A DNA stretch of 64,000 bases from Hebobacterum sp964559435 (GTDB taxonomy: Bacteria > Armatimonadota > Hebobacteria > Hebobacterales > Hebobacteraceae), in contig CAZLHI010000012.1 of the NCBI GenBank assembly GCA_964559435.1, forward strand, positions 1 to 64,000. Direction: 5' to 3'. Shown in pieces: positions 51,394 to 60,356 of the stretch; within the stretch, counting starts at the first letter, position 1; each line of letters opens with the position of its first letter. The position numbers and the translations under genes are program-made. Under the pieces are notes generated by a model. The model saw nothing but the letters and a program-made list of their open reading frames with translations. It made no database searches and was not told where the DNA came from.

Positions 51394-52871
51394 GTGCCGA
51401 CAGACGGCTCAACGAGCTGACGGCGCACGAGTTGTCGGGCTTGTTTAGCTCCGGCGAGGTATCCGCGCGGGAGGTGCTGGCCGCCGTCTACGAGCGCATC
51501 GACGAGGTGGAAGACGAGATACACGCCTATGTGCTGGAGACCCGCGAAGTGGCCGAAGCCCAGGCCAGAGAGATCGACGAGCGGCGGGCGCAGAAGGAGG
51601 AACTGCCGCCCCTGGCCGGCGTGCCGATCGCTCTGAAGGATATCTACTGCACGAAGGGCATCGAGACAACCTGCGGCTCGAGGATCCTGAAGGGCTTCGT
51701 TCCGCCCTACGATGCCGACGTTATCGAGAGGTGCCGCCGCAACGGGCTGGTGTTTGTGGGCAAGACGAACATGGACGAGTTCGCCATGGGCTCGTCGACG
51801 GAGACATCCTGTTTCGGACCCACGCGGAATCCGTGGGATTCGAGTCGGGTGGCCGGCGGAAGCAGCGGAGGGTCAGCCGCTGCGGTTGCTGCCGGTGAGG
51901 CAACCTGCGCCCTCGGGAGCGACACCGGAGGGTCAGTGCGTCAGCCCGCATCGTTCTGCGGTGTGGTGGGCCTGAAGCCAACCTACGGACTGGTATCGCG
52001 GTATGGGCTCATCGCGTATGCCTCGTCCCTGGATTGCGTTGGTCCCATTACGAAGGACGTAATGGACTGTGCTCTGCTGCTTGGGGTCCTTGCAGGCTAC
52101 GACTGGAGGGACAGCACCTCCATCGCGCAGCCGCTGCCGGATTACGTCCGGGCGTTGGAGAGATCCACAGTACGCGCCCTGAGGATCGGCATACCCCGAG
52201 AGTTCCTTGGGGAGGGTATTGACCCCGAGGTGAAAGAAGCTGTTCTCCGCTCTGCGCAGACTCTAGAGGGCCTCGGAGCGCGGTGTGAGGACGTCAGTTT
52301 GCCGCGCATTCCCTACGCGGTTCCGTGCTATTACATCATAGCCCTCGCAGAGGCTAGCTCCAATCTTGCCCGGTATGACGGGGTTCAGTATGGATACAGG
52401 AATGACAGAACCACGGACATCATCGGAATGTACAGCGCGAGCCGAACAGCCGGTTTCGGGGCGGAGGTGAAGCGTCGTATGATGCTTGGGACATACACTC
52501 TGAGTGCTGGGTACTATGACGACTTCTATCTAAAGGCTCAGCAAGTAAGGACCTTGATACGGCGCGATTTCGAGAAGGCATTTGAAAGCTGCGATGTACT
52601 CCTCGGTCCTACCTACCCCTCGCCTCCGTTTCGACTTGGCGAACTGATAGACGACCCTCTGCAGATGTATCTGTCCGACATCTACACGGTCTGCGCCAAC
52701 TTGGCCGGGATACCTGCGATCTCTGTCCCGTGCGGGTGCTCCCGGAGAGGACTTCCCATCGGCGCGCAGATGCTCTCTCCTGCTTTGAGCGAACAGCGGC
52801 TTCTGACCACCGCATATTGCTTGGAGCGTGCCCTACCGAAGATACGGAAGCCGCAAGCGGGAAAGGGGTGA
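51390..52871 (+). CDS. gatA: Glu-/Asp-tRNA amidotransferase subunit A
   Basis: 493 aa. The amidase subunit that releases ammonia from glutamine. Catalytic triad: Lys in IALKDIYCT (about 79-87), Ser in GGSSGGSAAAVAAGEA (about 154-169) and the nucleophile Ser in GSDTGGSVRQPA (about 176-187). GLKPTYGLVSRYG and the C-terminal YKAQQVRTLI-like block are normal. GTG 51390 overlaps gatC by GTGA. The next gene starts on its stop codon (GTGA). Codon use becomes visibly less GC-rich towards its 3' end and into the next gene. Confidence 0.95.
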   Translation: MSADRRLNELTAHELSGLFSSGEVSAREVLAAVYERIDEVEDEIHAYVLETREVAEAQAREIDERRAQKEELPPLAGVPIALKDIYCTKGIETTCGSRILKGFVPPYDADVIERCRRNGLVFVGKTNMDEFAMGSSTETSCFGPTRNPWDSSRVAGGSSGGSAAAVAAGEATCALGSDTGGSVRQPASFCGVVGLKPTYGLVSRYGLIAYASSLDCVGPITKDVMDCALLLGVLAGYDWRDSTSIAQPLPDYVRALERSTVRALRIGIPREFLGEGIDPEVKEAVLRSAQTLEGLGARCEDVSLPRIPYAVPCYYIIALAEASSNLARYDGVQYGYRNDRTTDIIGMYSASRTAGFGAEVKRRMMLGTYTLSAGYYDDFYLKAQQVRTLIRRDFEKAFESCDVLLGPTYPSPPFRLGELIDDPLQMYLSDIYTVCANLAGIPAISVPCGCSRRGLPIGAQMLSPALSEQRLLTTAYCLERALPKIRKPQAGKG

Positions 52872-54040
52872 GAACTGTGGCACCACAGCGCGACGTCAGC
52901 AACCTCCTCCGACGGGAGGTAACCTCAGGCATATGGCCTCCCAGTGTATCGCTTGTGGCGCTTCTCGGCCCGCGGTTCCCGGCCGTCGATACGATCGCGC
53001 CCTACCGCTGGATCGTGCGCGTCGCGGGGGACGAGCGCTTCCGCAAGATTCGCGACGTTCGCGTTGCGCTCGAACTGGCCGAGGGCGCAAAGGCGGCCAT
53101 CGTAGACCTCGTGCCCAGGCGCGAGATAGCTGATGTGGGATCACTCAGTCTGGAAGGTATACCCGGCATCAAAGTCACTCTGCCCTTCCGACCCGAGCGC
53201 GTGGTAGGCACCATTTCGTCCGCGCGACAAGCGCTGTGGCGGTTCCGAGACATAAGTCTGTTGGCGGACACTCAGAGGAGTCTTACAATCAGCGGGATTG
53301 CCTCTATTGCCATCTTCCCCGGAGCCGATATCAACCGATTGGACCTACGGCTTAGCATAACAACTCATTTCGCGGGCGGCCTGTGGGCCCACCGGGAAGT
53401 CCCACTGGGACCCGAAATGATTATCCCCAATCTTAGGAGCATATTGCCCAGGGGGACCGTCGTCCGCACAGTAGGCCTCATCGAGAGAGGCAAGTATGAG
53501 ACATTCGAATACGAGAGCGGAAAGCTCATGAAGGGCGGCGTGCGGAACGTATCGCTCAGGGTCCGAACGTTCCACATGATGTTCGACCGGCTCTTAAGGG
53601 CACAGCCCGGTGTCAACGTGGGCTCGACGCTGCATAACCTGGGGGCGGAAGTGGGTGAGCAGTTCATGCTGGAATTCGGAAAGCATATTGACTCAGACGA
53701 ACGTGCGGTGAGGCTGCTTTCCTCGGATGATCCGATCCTCCGCGCACGGTCGTTTCTAACCCTCTGGGCGGACTATGACTCCTGGGCTGGATGGGGCGAG
53801 TTCACGAACGAAGCACTCGATCTGGAGGAGGGGCACGTGACGATACAGGTCCGCAACTCGTTTCTGATGAACGGCATATCCGACGAGTTTCCCGTCTGCG
53901 AATACATGGCAGGCTACATCGAGGGAGTTCTCGGCGTAGCCACGGGTCACGACTACCAAGTGACCGACCATAAGCATTGGCAATCTGGTGGCGAGTGGTG
54001 CTGTTCGTTCGAATGCAAACGAATAGATGGCTCGTCATAA
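52868..54040 (+). CDS. Uncharacterised protein with C-terminal V4R-like domain, 390 aa
   Basis: GTG 52868 overlaps the gatA stop. The N-terminal 210 residues are a beta-rich region of no recognised family. The C-terminal ~140 residues resemble the V4R (4-vinyl-reductase / XylR-N) domain: LTLWADYDSWAGWGEFTNE, PVCEYMAGYIEGVLGVATGHDYQV and a final CCSFECK, giving the spaced Cys positions (PVC, then CC and C) that bind metal or small hydrophobic ligands in relatives. Its codon use is less GC-biased than neighbours. Being translationally coupled to an amidotransferase is odd; a sensor role is possible but not shown. Confidence 0.6.
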   Translation: MRTVAPQRDVSNLLRREVTSGIWPPSVSLVALLGPRFPAVDTIAPYRWIVRVAGDERFRKIRDVRVALELAEGAKAAIVDLVPRREIADVGSLSLEGIPGIKVTLPFRPERVVGTISSARQALWRFRDISLLADTQRSLTISGIASIAIFPGADINRLDLRLSITTHFAGGLWAHREVPLGPEMIIPNLRSILPRGTVVRTVGLIERGKYETFEYESGKLMKGGVRNVSLRVRTFHMMFDRLLRAQPGVNVGSTLHNLGAEVGEQFMLEFGKHIDSDERAVRLLSSDDPILRARSFLTLWADYDSWAGWGEFTNEALDLEEGHVTIQVRNSFLMNGISDEFPVCEYMAGYIEGVLGVATGHDYQVTDHKHWQSGGEWCCSFECKRIDGSS

Positions 54041-54041
54041 G

Positions 54042-55346
54042 ATGGGCAATACCGTATCGATACCAAGGCTGCAGGTCGCGCTGGATTTCGTCGAACTCGA
54101 TCGGGCGCTCAAGGTGGCCGAGGAGGCGGCAGCAGGAGGTGCCGACATCCTCGAGGCCGGCACGCCTCTCATCAAGAGCGTCGGTCTCGACTCGGTGCGC
54201 CGACTGCGGGCGATGTTCCCCCGGGTTCCCATCGTTGCCGACATGAAGGTGATGGACGCGGGCCGGATCGAAGTCGAGTCTGCGGCCAAGGCCGGCGCGA
54301 AGATCGTGCACGTGCTGGCGGCCGCGCCCGACGCGACGCTGGCCGAGTGCGTGGCGGCTGGGCGGGACTACGGCGCTGAGATCGTGGCCGATCTGCTTGG
54401 GACACAGGACCCTTTGGCGCGGGCGGTGGAGGCGGTGAAACTCGGGGTGGACTACATCGGAGTGCACACGGCCATCGACGCACAGATGCAGGCGGCCGAT
54501 CCCTTCGGGCTGCTTCACAAGCTGGCCCAGGCAGTGGAGGTGCCGATCTGCGTGGCCGGCGGCCTTCACTCCGAAAGCGCCGGGCGGGCGGTCGAGGCAG
54601 GCGCCTCCGTCGTGATCGTGGGCGGCGCCATCAGCAAGGCCCCCGACGCGCGGAAGGCCACTCAAGACCTCAAGCGGGCGATCACGGAGAAGGTCAGCAT
54701 ACCGACGAAGCTCTACAAGCGCGTCACAGAGGAGAACATCCGCGAGATATTGTCGCAGATATCGGCCGCCAACCTCTCGGATGCGATGCACCGTCGAGGC
54801 GTGCTGCAGGGCCTGCGTCCTGTGGCAACCGGGCTTAAAGTCCTCGGTCGCGCGCTCACGGTTCGGACCGCGCCCGGCGACTACGCGAAGCCGGTGGAGG
54901 CGATAGACCGCGCGAAGCCGGGCGATGTCATCGTGGTGGGCGCGGGAGGAGTGGGCCCCGCCGTGTGGGGAGAGATGGCCAGCCGCAGTGCCATGAATCG
55001 TGGTGTCGCCGGAGTGGTGATAGACGGTGGCCTGCGTGACAGCGGCGACATCAGGGAGCTGAAGTTCCCGGCCTTCGCCCGCGTCATCTGCCCGAACGCC
55101 GGGGAGCCGCGAGGGTTGGGGGAGATCGGCGTGCCCATCACCGTCGGCGGGGAGGCCGTCGATCCGGGCGACTGGATCCTGGGCGACGACGACGGCGTCG
55201 TGCGCATTCCCAGGGATCAGGCCGCCGAGTGGGCCAACCGCGGCATGGAGTGTTACGAACGGGAGAACCGCATTCGAGAAGAGATCGCTCGAGGCGGCAC
55301 CTACGGGGAGCTGGCCGAGCTGGAGAAGTGGGAGAAGCCGCGGTGA
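54042..55346 (+). CDS. Fusion of 3-hexulose-6-phosphate synthase and RraA-like domains
   Basis: 434 aa. Residues about 1-215 are an OMP-decarboxylase-superfamily barrel like Hps (LQVALDF, DILEAGTPLIKS, catalytic ADMKVMD with the DxKxxD motif, GVDYIGVHT, VAGGLHSE). Hps condenses formaldehyde with ribulose-5-phosphate. Residues about 235-434 are an RraA/demethylmenaquinone-methyltransferase-like or HMG-aldolase fold (LSDAMHR, GAGGVGPAVWGE, VIDGGLRDS, a final DDGVVRIP). ATG 54042 is used; ATG 54027 overlaps the previous gene. The fused form is known in some archaea and bacteria and may run aldolase reactions on both sides. Confidence 0.9.
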   Translation: MGNTVSIPRLQVALDFVELDRALKVAEEAAAGGADILEAGTPLIKSVGLDSVRRLRAMFPRVPIVADMKVMDAGRIEVESAAKAGAKIVHVLAAAPDATLAECVAAGRDYGAEIVADLLGTQDPLARAVEAVKLGVDYIGVHTAIDAQMQAADPFGLLHKLAQAVEVPICVAGGLHSESAGRAVEAGASVVIVGGAISKAPDARKATQDLKRAITEKVSIPTKLYKRVTEENIREILSQISAANLSDAMHRRGVLQGLRPVATGLKVLGRALTVRTAPGDYAKPVEAIDRAKPGDVIVVGAGGVGPAVWGEMASRSAMNRGVAGVVIDGGLRDSGDIRELKFPAFARVICPNAGEPRGLGEIGVPITVGGEAVDPGDWILGDDDGVVRIPRDQAAEWANRGMECYERENRIREEIARGGTYGELAELEKWEKPR

Positions 55347-55396
55347 GCTGGCGGCTGTGGTGCCACTGAGCCAAAGGGAGCAGAGGCCGCGCTGGT

Positions 55397-56329
55397 ATGA
55401 GGATTGCCATAGTTGGACCCGGCGCCATCGGGAGTCTATTCGCGGCGATGCTGAGCCGGGGAGGCCACGAAGTGTGGCTGATAGACAGGCATCCGGAGCG
55501 GGCGCGGCTCCTCAATCGGCGCAGGATGTGGGTGTCCGGCAGCAGTGGCGAGTTCGGCGCCAACCTTCGGGCCACCGTCACTCCGGAAGATGCAGGCACG
55601 GCGGAGCTGGCCCTCATCGCCGTGAAGTCCTACGACACGGAGCAGGCGGCCGAGACGGCCCGGCCGCTGGTCGGACCAGAGACGGCAGTCCTGACTCTGC
55701 AGAACGGGCTTGGGAACATCGAAGTGCTTGTGGGCGCGCTGGGGGAGGACCGCGTCATCGGCGGCGTCACCTCCCAGGGAGCCACTCTGATCGCCCCAGG
55801 GCAGGTGCGTCACGCGGGACAAGGCACCACAGTGATAGGGGAGCTGAACGGCGAGCTGACGCCTCGGCTCAGGGAGATCGCGGAGGAGTTCTCTGCTTGC
55901 GGCCTGCGCACAGAGCTGACGGCGGATCTCAACTCCGTGCTGTGGGGGAAGCTCGCGGTCAACGCGGGCGTCAACGCAGTGGCGACACTGGCGCAGGTCC
56001 GCAACGGCGGCATCCTGGAATCGGGCAGCCTCCGCAAGATGATGCGCTCGGCAGTAAGGGAGACAGTCCAGGTAGCCGAGAAGCTAGGAATCGAGCTGCC
56101 GGAGGAGGATATGGAGTCGTATGCCGAGGGGATCTGTCAGCGAACGGCCGACAACGTCAACTCGATGTTGCAGGACGTGCACCGGCAGCGGCGCACTGAG
56201 GTGGACGCCATCAACGGGGCAGTGGTAAGGGAGGGCGAGCGCGTTGGGGTCGCGACACCGGTGAACTCGGTGCTCGCCGAGTTGATTCGGGGCCTGGAGC
56301 AGACGTACGCGGCGCGAATCGCCCGTTGA
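55397..56329 (+). CDS. Ketopantoate reductase-like protein (PanE/ApbA family)
   Basis: 310 aa. The NADPH loop is IVGPGAIGSLFAAML (4-18); VKSYDTEQAAE (about 77), LTLQNGLGNIE (about 99-109), the catalytic Lys in LWGKLAVNAGVNAVATL (about 179-195) and a later VHRQRRTEVDAINGAVV (in pieces) fit the family. It makes pantoate in coenzyme A synthesis, which pairs with coaX elsewhere in the window, but family members with other 2-oxo acids are common. ATG 55397; no clear SD. Its stop overlaps the next frame. Confidence 0.87.
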   Translation: MRIAIVGPGAIGSLFAAMLSRGGHEVWLIDRHPERARLLNRRRMWVSGSSGEFGANLRATVTPEDAGTAELALIAVKSYDTEQAAETARPLVGPETAVLTLQNGLGNIEVLVGALGEDRVIGGVTSQGATLIAPGQVRHAGQGTTVIGELNGELTPRLREIAEEFSACGLRTELTADLNSVLWGKLAVNAGVNAVATLAQVRNGGILESGSLRKMMRSAVRETVQVAEKLGIELPEEDMESYAEGICQRTADNVNSMLQDVHRQRRTEVDAINGAVVREGERVGVATPVNSVLAELIRGLEQTYAARIAR

Positions 56330-56346
56330 AATTGTGGGAGTCGGAC

Positions 56347-57150
56347 ATGATCATTGTTGGCGAACGGATCAACGGTACCCGCAGTCGCGTGAAGGACGCC
56401 ATCATAGCGCGCGATGCGGATTTCGTGCAGGCAGAGGCGCAGCGGCAGGCCGAGGCGGGAGCCGACTACATCGACGTGAACGCCGGCACCGGCCCCGAGC
56501 GGGAGGCCGATGATCTCGTGTGGCTCGTCCAGACGGTGCAGGCCGGGGTCTCAACGCCGGTCTGTCTCGACTCGCCAAATGTAGAGGCCCTTCGAGCGGG
56601 ACTGGAGGCCTGCACCGGCAAGGCCATGCTCAACTCGGCCAGCGCCGAGGCGGCACGCATGGAGGCCGTGCTGGCACTCGCGCATCGCCATGGGGCTCGC
56701 GTCGTCGGCCTGACACTGGATGATTCGGGTTTGCCGAAGACCGCCGAGCAGCGAATGAGCATCGCGGAGAAGCTCGTGGCGAAGGCCGACGACATCGGCA
56801 TCGACCGCGACGACATCTTCCTCGATCCGCTGGCGCGGGCGGTAGGCGTCGAGAACGAGCAAGGGGCGGCCTTCCTCGACGCCGTCTCCGGCATCCGCCA
56901 GTCTCTGCCGGGCGTGCATGTGATCTGTGGGTTGAGCAACATCTCCTTCCAGATGCCCGCTCGGCGCTTGCTCAACCGGACCTTCCTGGCGATGGCGATG
57001 GCGCGAGGCATGGACGCCGCGATCCTGGACCCCCTCGACGGCGGGCTGATGGCCGCGGTGTGCGCGGGCAGCGCCTTGCTAGGCCAGGACGACATGTGCA
57101 TGGGGTACATCGAGGCCCATAGAGGCGGGCGACTCGCCGAGTGGAGCTGA
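56347..57150 (+). CDS. Methyltetrahydrofolate:corrinoid methyltransferase-like (AcsE/MtrH family)
   Basis: 267 aa. A pterin-binding barrel: MIIVGERINGTR (1-12), DYIDVNAGTGPEREADDL (about 44-61), PVCLDSPNVEALRAGL (about 76-91), KAMLNSASAE (about 97), a LTLDDSGLP loop, DIFLDPLARAVG and ICGLSNISFQMP (about 195-206). Such proteins transfer a methyl group between methyl-H4folate (or pterin) and a corrinoid protein in the Wood-Ljungdahl pathway or methyl catabolism. ATG 56347 has GGGAGTCG at good spacing. It is followed by an ADP-forming acyl-CoA synthetase. Confidence 0.9.
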   Translation: MIIVGERINGTRSRVKDAIIARDADFVQAEAQRQAEAGADYIDVNAGTGPEREADDLVWLVQTVQAGVSTPVCLDSPNVEALRAGLEACTGKAMLNSASAEAARMEAVLALAHRHGARVVGLTLDDSGLPKTAEQRMSIAEKLVAKADDIGIDRDDIFLDPLARAVGVENEQGAAFLDAVSGIRQSLPGVHVICGLSNISFQMPARRLLNRTFLAMAMARGMDAAILDPLDGGLMAAVCAGSALLGQDDMCMGYIEAHRGGRLAEWS

Positions 57151-57168
57151 AGAGGCCGAGACTGGTTC

Positions 57169-59298
57169 ATGCTTGACACGGTTGGCATGCAGCAGTTCTT
57201 CGAACCGAGGTCGGTCGCGATCATCGGGGCCTCCACGAAGCCGGGCAAGGTCGGGCACGACATACTCCGCAATATGCTCACAGGTGGTTTCCAGGGCGAG
57301 GTCTACCCGGTCAACCCTCATGCCGAGGAGATCCTTGGCAGGAAATGCTACCCCCGAGTGACGGAGGTTGAAGACGACGTCGATCTGGCGGTGATCGTCG
57401 TCCCGGCGGCGGCCGTGCTGTCGGTGACGCAGGACTGCGGCGAGAAGGGCATCGGGGCCGCCATTGTCATCTCCGCCGGCTTCAAAGAGGCCGGCCCGGC
57501 GGGTCTGGAGCGGGAGCGCGAGCTCGGGGAGCTGGCGCGGGAGCTCGGGATACGCGTGGTGGGGCCGAACTGCCTTGGGGTCATGTCCACGAGCACCGGC
57601 CTCAACGCCACCTTCGCGGCCGGCATGCCGAAGCGGGGGAACGTGTCGCTGATGTCGCAGTCCGGCGCGCTGGCCACCGCGATCATCGACTGGTCGATCC
57701 AGCAGGGCGTGGGCTACAGCAAGTTCGTGAGCTTCGGCAACGGGGTGGACGTCGGCGTTGTCGACTTGCTGCGCGCGTGGGAAGACGACGAAGAGACCAA
57801 GGTCGTCGTGGCCTATATCGAGGGCCTGTCGAACGGGCCGGAGTTCATGGCGGTCGCAAGGCAAGTCTCCGAGAAGAAGCCGATCATCGTGGTGAAGTCG
57901 GGAGGCACGGAGGCCGGCGCCCGTGCGGTCTCCTCTCACACGGGAAGCCTGGCCGGCTCTGAGCAGGCCTACAACGCCGCCTTCATGCAGTCGGGGGTCA
58001 TTCGCGCCCACTCCATCGAGGAGCTGTTCGATCTGGCCGTCGCCTTTGCCTATCAGGGGCCGCCTCGGGGCCGGTCGGTTGGGATCGTCACCAACGCCGG
58101 CGGCCCCGGCATTATGGCGACCGACGCCGTCGAGCGGGACGGCCTTCGCCTCGCGGGTCTGGATCAGGAGACGATCCATGCGCTCCGCGAGCAACTGCCG
58201 GAGGCGGCGAACTTCTACAATCCGATCGACGTTCTCGGCGATGCGGACGCAGACCGCTATACCTACGCGGCCGAGCACCTGCTGAAAGACCCCAATGTCG
58301 ACGGCCTTGTCGCCGTGGTGACGCCCCAGGCGATGACACACCCGAAGAAGACGGCGGAAGGGGTCGCTCGCGTTGCCTCTCAGTCGAAGAAGCCCGTGCT
58401 CGCGTGCTTCATGGGTGGCAGCGCCATGGAGGGGGCCCTCGAGGTCCTGAACGAGCAGCGCGTCCCCGTCTACCCCTATCCCGAGAGGGCCGTCCATTCG
58501 CTCGCCAGGATGGCCGAGTACCAGGAGTGGCTGGAGGAGCCGCCCGACGAGTACATCCGGGTGGTGCCCTACACCCAGGGAGTCCAGAAGGTCTTCGAGG
58601 CCGCCCGCGCAGAGGGACGCGTCAACCTGGGAGAGATCGAGGCGCGCGGGGTGCTGAAGGCCTATGGTCTCCGGATCCCCGAGAGCTATGTTGCCCAAAG
58701 CGCCGACGAGGCGGCCGAGCAGGCCGAGAAGATCGGCTTTCCGGTTGTGATGAAGATCATCTCGCCGGACATTCTGCATAAGTCCGACATCGGCGGCGTG
58801 CGCGTCGGCATCCGGGATCGGCAGGAGGCGGTGGATGCCTACGATCTGATGATGCTGCGGGTGCAGCGCTATGCCCCCGACGCGGTCCTGCGCGGCGTCT
58901 TCGTGCAGGAGCTGATCCAGACCGGTCGGGAGGTCATCGTCGGCAGCACCCGCGATCCCCAGTTCGGCCCCCTGGTGATGTTTGGGCTTGGTGGCATCTA
59001 CGTCGAGGTGCTGAAAGACGTGAGCTTCAGGATAGCCCCCTTGTGCAAGAGGCACGCCCGGCGCATGATCGACGAGATCCGTTCCGCGGCGCTGCTCCGC
59101 GGCGCCCGGGGTGAGAAGCCATCCGACATCGACGCTATCGTCGACACGCTGCTGACCGTCTCACAGCTGGTCACCGACTTCCCGGAGATCGTGGAGATGG
59201 ACATCAACCCATTGAAGGTGGGCGATGCCGGGGAGGGGGCGGTGGCGGTCGACGCGCGGATCACGATTTCGGAACAAGAGCCGGTCGCAGGAGGCTGA
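57169..59298 (+). CDS. ADP-forming acetyl/acyl-CoA synthetase (alpha-beta fusion)
   Basis: 709 aa. It converts acyl-CoA, ADP and phosphate to acid, CoA and ATP, or the reverse. CoA-binding domain SVAIIGASTKPGKVG (about 15-29), MSQSGALA (phosphohistidine region, about 162), the mobile-loop His in SSHTGSLAGS (about 256-265), then an ATP-grasp beta part (YGLRIPESYVAQSA, FPVVMKIISPDILHKSD, SDIGGVRVGI). ATG 57169 starts it 18 bp after the methyltransferase, so C1/acetyl-CoA metabolism and ATP gain appear linked. A protein-lysine acetyltransferase fusion is excluded because no GNAT domain is present. Confidence 0.92.
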   Translation: MLDTVGMQQFFEPRSVAIIGASTKPGKVGHDILRNMLTGGFQGEVYPVNPHAEEILGRKCYPRVTEVEDDVDLAVIVVPAAAVLSVTQDCGEKGIGAAIVISAGFKEAGPAGLERERELGELARELGIRVVGPNCLGVMSTSTGLNATFAAGMPKRGNVSLMSQSGALATAIIDWSIQQGVGYSKFVSFGNGVDVGVVDLLRAWEDDEETKVVVAYIEGLSNGPEFMAVARQVSEKKPIIVVKSGGTEAGARAVSSHTGSLAGSEQAYNAAFMQSGVIRAHSIEELFDLAVAFAYQGPPRGRSVGIVTNAGGPGIMATDAVERDGLRLAGLDQETIHALREQLPEAANFYNPIDVLGDADADRYTYAAEHLLKDPNVDGLVAVVTPQAMTHPKKTAEGVARVASQSKKPVLACFMGGSAMEGALEVLNEQRVPVYPYPERAVHSLARMAEYQEWLEEPPDEYIRVVPYTQGVQKVFEAARAEGRVNLGEIEARGVLKAYGLRIPESYVAQSADEAAEQAEKIGFPVVMKIISPDILHKSDIGGVRVGIRDRQEAVDAYDLMMLRVQRYAPDAVLRGVFVQELIQTGREVIVGSTRDPQFGPLVMFGLGGIYVEVLKDVSFRIAPLCKRHARRMIDEIRSAALLRGARGEKPSDIDAIVDTLLTVSQLVTDFPEIVEMDINPLKVGDAGEGAVAVDARITISEQEPVAGG

Positions 59299-59300
59299 CG

Positions 59301-60356
59301 ATGGTCACGCTGTACATAAGCTCGAGCGAACCCTACGCGGGCAAGACGCTGACTACAATCGTCCTCGGCATGCGCTGGCAGCGCCAGGGCCGGCGCGTCG
59401 GATACATGAAGCCAGTGGGTCTGCTGCCGGTGACTGTGGGAAAAGAGGTGACGGACGAGGACGCGCAGTTCGTCGCGCAGCAGCTCAATGTCACTGCCAG
59501 CCCCTCGGACCTGTGCCCTATCCTGATGACTCCCGAAGCCTGTCGCATGAGCCATGAAGAGGCCAGGCGGAAACTGCAGCAGGCCTTTGACGCGGTCTCG
59601 AGCGGGGTCGACGTGATGATCGTTTGCGGCACTGGTTCGGTCCTCACCAGGGGGAGCGTCATCGGGCTGAACGGCGTCAGCGTGGCCGAAATGCTGGATG
59701 CTAAGGTCCTGCTGGTGGGTCGCTGCGAGTCGCTGTTGGAGGCCGACAGCATCGTGGCCTCTCGACACGCCCTGGGGGATCGGGTCGTGGGCACGATCAT
59801 CAATCTGGTGCCGCCGCGCCTCAAGGACCAGGTCTGGGATGAGGTCGTGCCCTGTCTCGAGTCCGTGGGGCTGAGCGTATTCGGCCTGATGCCCAAAGAC
59901 CCCATCCTCCATTCCGTCAGCGTGAGAGAGCTGGCGGAGGCCACCGCGGGTCAGTTCCTGTGCTGCGAGGAGGCGGCCGGGGAACTGGTGGAGAACTTCG
60001 TCGTCGGCGCCATGGGTGTGGACCGAGCTCTGCGCTACTTCCGGCGCACGCCCCGGAAGTGCGTCATCACCGGAGGGGACCGCAGCGACATCCAGCTGGC
60101 CGCACTGGAGACCCCGACGCGATGCCTGATCCTTACTGGAGACCTCCAGCCGAGCCACACCGTGCTGGCGCGAGCCGAGGAGCTGGGTGTGCCGGTGTTG
60201 CTCGTCCCCAAGGATACGCTGATGACTGTGGCGGCCATCGAGGAACTGCTGGGGAAGCTCCGCGTGCGCGAGCCGAGGAAGATCCAGCACGCCGTCGAGC
60301 AGTTCGAGGCCCACCTCGAGCTCGCCAAGCTGGACGAGGCGCTGGGGCTGAGCTGA
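59301..60356 (+). CDS. BioD-like NTPase domain with C-terminal DRTGG domain (PTA-like regulator)
   Basis: 351 aa. The N-terminal part is a dethiobiotin-synthetase-like P-loop (SSSEPYAGKTLTTIVLG, about 7-23) followed by DVMIVCGTGS; the C-terminal part is a DRTGG domain (VITGGDRSDIQLAALET, about 252-268; KDTLMTVAAIEELL). The same pair forms the N-terminus of some long phosphotransacetylases, but the catalytic PTA domain is missing. It starts 2 bp after the acyl-CoA synthetase and probably regulates or partners it, perhaps sensing a nucleotide. Its stop overlaps rimO (TGATG). Confidence 0.85.
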   Translation: MVTLYISSSEPYAGKTLTTIVLGMRWQRQGRRVGYMKPVGLLPVTVGKEVTDEDAQFVAQQLNVTASPSDLCPILMTPEACRMSHEEARRKLQQAFDAVSSGVDVMIVCGTGSVLTRGSVIGLNGVSVAEMLDAKVLLVGRCESLLEADSIVASRHALGDRVVGTIINLVPPRLKDQVWDEVVPCLESVGLSVFGLMPKDPILHSVSVRELAEATAGQFLCCEEAAGELVENFVVGAMGVDRALRYFRRTPRKCVITGGDRSDIQLAALETPTRCLILTGDLQPSHTVLARAEELGVPVLLVPKDTLMTVAAIEELLGKLRVREPRKIQHAVEQFEAHLELAKLDEALGLS

